DNA of 64,000 bases from Apricaphanius iberus. Taxonomy: Eukaryota > Chordata > Actinopteri > Cyprinodontiformes > Aphaniidae. The translations under genes were made by a program, and so were the position numbers. How positions within the stretch are numbered: position 1 is the first letter of the stretch; the number at the start of each line of letters is the position of its first letter. Shown here in pieces: positions 62,393 to 64,000 of the stretch. Under the pieces are notes generated by a model that was not told the origin of the DNA, ran no database searches, and saw only the letters and a program-made list of their open reading frames with translations. The stretch lies in NCBI GenBank assembly GCA_028564705.1, contig JAPXFQ010002722.1, positions 1,612,001 through 1,676,000 of the forward strand, read 5' to 3'.

Positions 62393-64000
62393 ATGGAGTT
62401 GGACGTTAAGTTGTATGTTTAAAACTTTTGCATACCACTCCATTTTAAAGAGTAAAAAACATGATAGAAATTTAATGAACCTCCTGCTAGTAGTCAATAA
62501 TCACTTTCATCCTAGAGCTTCTTTTCCTCAGAGCAGACTACAAAATACCAAAAAATAACTTTAAATATTGATTGGGAAACATTCCTGTGGTGGCTTTTAA
62601 TCACCCAAGATAAGGACACATTTTTTTCAATGAAGGATACATTTACCCTAAGACGATATAAAGTTTGATTTTGCTCACTCTGTGCTGTTGCATTGTTCAG
62701 TTGCAATCCCGACTGTTTCCAACTGAATTAATTTTAGAGTATATTATTAAACATAGTTTTGAACTAATCAAGCGCTCCACTACAATCATTTACTCATGTG
62801 GCCCTCTGGGAAAATTAGTGGCAAACCTTAGATTTATTCACATTTTCACATATCAGATGTATTTGGGTCAGTCTATTCATCTGAACAGGTTATGACTTTA
62901 CTTCTTTTATAAAATAGCATGACTGGCTTGTCGTTTGTTACTGATGAGAAAAATAATTGTGCCTCAGACTTAAATTATAAGTGAAGTTAAATAGTAATTG
63001 CAGCTTGACATCCAGTTATTTGCTCTTTAAATACCATCAGTCAGTTTGTTGCAGCATCCTTTTAATCTCTTGCTCCTGATGAAAGTTTTAGGGCACGTTT
63101 TTACTCATGAAGTCCTAGAGCAACTTTGTAATCTGAGCATGTAAGCTTTTTACCACAGAATGTGTTCAGTGAGATAAGCTGCACAGGTTAATTTAGAGAC
63201 CCATAAGCTTCCCATCAGAGACTCCACAGGTGATGCATCGGTTTGAACTTTTTTAAATTTCTTCATGCTGCCAGAGTGGATTTACTCCCTGCAGAGAGAA
63301 AACATTCAAGGTCTTTCACTCGGAGAAATTAAAAAGTCAAGTTGTAGAAGTCAACAATTAGCTGGCTGCACTCAGTCGGTCTTTCTGCTCTGCTTTTGAT
63401 TGCCCTTTCTCACAAAGAAATTGTAAGTATCTTTTATTTTCCAACCAACCCAACTAACTCAGGTTTGACCCTTGCCACGTTGCTGCATCATACTCCTTGC
63501 AGCCCTGACCCCAGTGCGCCGTCAGCAGGTCCACATGTCACTGTCAGCAGGCAGCTACGCCGGCCATCCAGTCTTAGACTTAAGATGCATCAACACCTCC
63601 CTTGGGGTCCTGCGACCCCCACAGTCCAGCCGTGCCAGGTCAGTTCAGGCTACCCTTTGGGTTGCATGAAGGTGGACTGTGTCCTAAAGAGAAACGAAAA
63701 AGCAGCAGAAGCTTCTCCCTGCTTGGAGCATATGGCCTCCCCAGTTCTCCTTAAGGCCTGTTGGTAACCTTTGAATAGAACTCATGGTAAAAGCATGCTT
63801 TTTCAGGCTGCACATTGCATTGAGTCTTCGCCTGTCCTTCATTTTGGCAGACCCTGGTCACTCAGTGGGCACTGGGACACGAGCATGAGCAGGGAACAGC
63901 TGGTCCATTCACAGCAGACTGCTGCCCCACAGGAAAGCCTTTTCATGTCCTCTCTGCCTGGTTCATCAGCACCCACAGACACACAAAAATACTTGGCTCC

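Noticed and set aside
63396..63767. 123-codon plus-strand frame near the window end
   Set aside because: Pro/Ser/His-rich without a known motif or splice support; not claimed as an exon.

Overview
This looks like a piece of a teleost fish nuclear genome, probably percomorph. It has one recognisable protein-coding gene, split by very long introns. The rest is intergenic or intronic DNA filled with DNA transposons typical of fish (Tc1/mariner, hAT, TTAA-target piggyBac-like and PIF/Harbinger-like elements) and tRNA-derived SINEs. There are no bacterial-type operons, rRNA genes, tRNA genes or CRISPR arrays. The species assignment is inference from the repeat types and from the gene's similarity to a vertebrate family.

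The gene is an SHB-family SH2 adapter, most likely shf (SH2 domain-containing adapter protein F), on the + strand. A CpG-rich promoter/5' UTR region (about 18.23-18.69 kb) leads into coding exon 1 (18688-19119, 144 codons, starting MAKWF). An intron of about 20.2 kb follows. Exon 2 (39367-39499) carries the YADP and YMEP phosphotyrosine motifs. Intron 2 starts at 39500 and seems to run to the window end. I did not find the later exons, including the SH2 domain, so they should lie beyond 64 kb. The adapter is expected to be a cytoplasmic scaffold linking receptor tyrosine kinases to partner proteins.

Region by region: 1-18.2 kb is upstream DNA with three TTAA-flanked piggyBac-like elements (one nested in a dead Tc1 copy), decayed Tc1 copies, a THAP zinc-finger fragment split by a palindromic element, and two hAT-type elements with target duplications. 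19.1-39.4 kb (intron 1) holds several Tc1 remnants of at least three families, two hAT elements, SINE fragments, a Harbinger-like element abutting a SINE, and a 0.8 kb block whose + strand is G/T-rich. 39.5-64 kb (intron 2) holds an internally deleted Tc1 copy with clear TIRs and part of a DDE transposase, several hAT elements (one with a perfect 8-bp target duplication), a Harbinger-like MITE, more Tc1 scraps and SINEs.

I found no convincing undescribed biological system. The most interesting items are the THAP fragment broken by a long palindrome, an out-of-frame upstream ATG overlapping the shf start codon, the strand-asymmetric block in intron 1, and the nested or apparently young MITE insertions. 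Repeat families are named from recalled sequence patterns and termini visible here, not from a database search.
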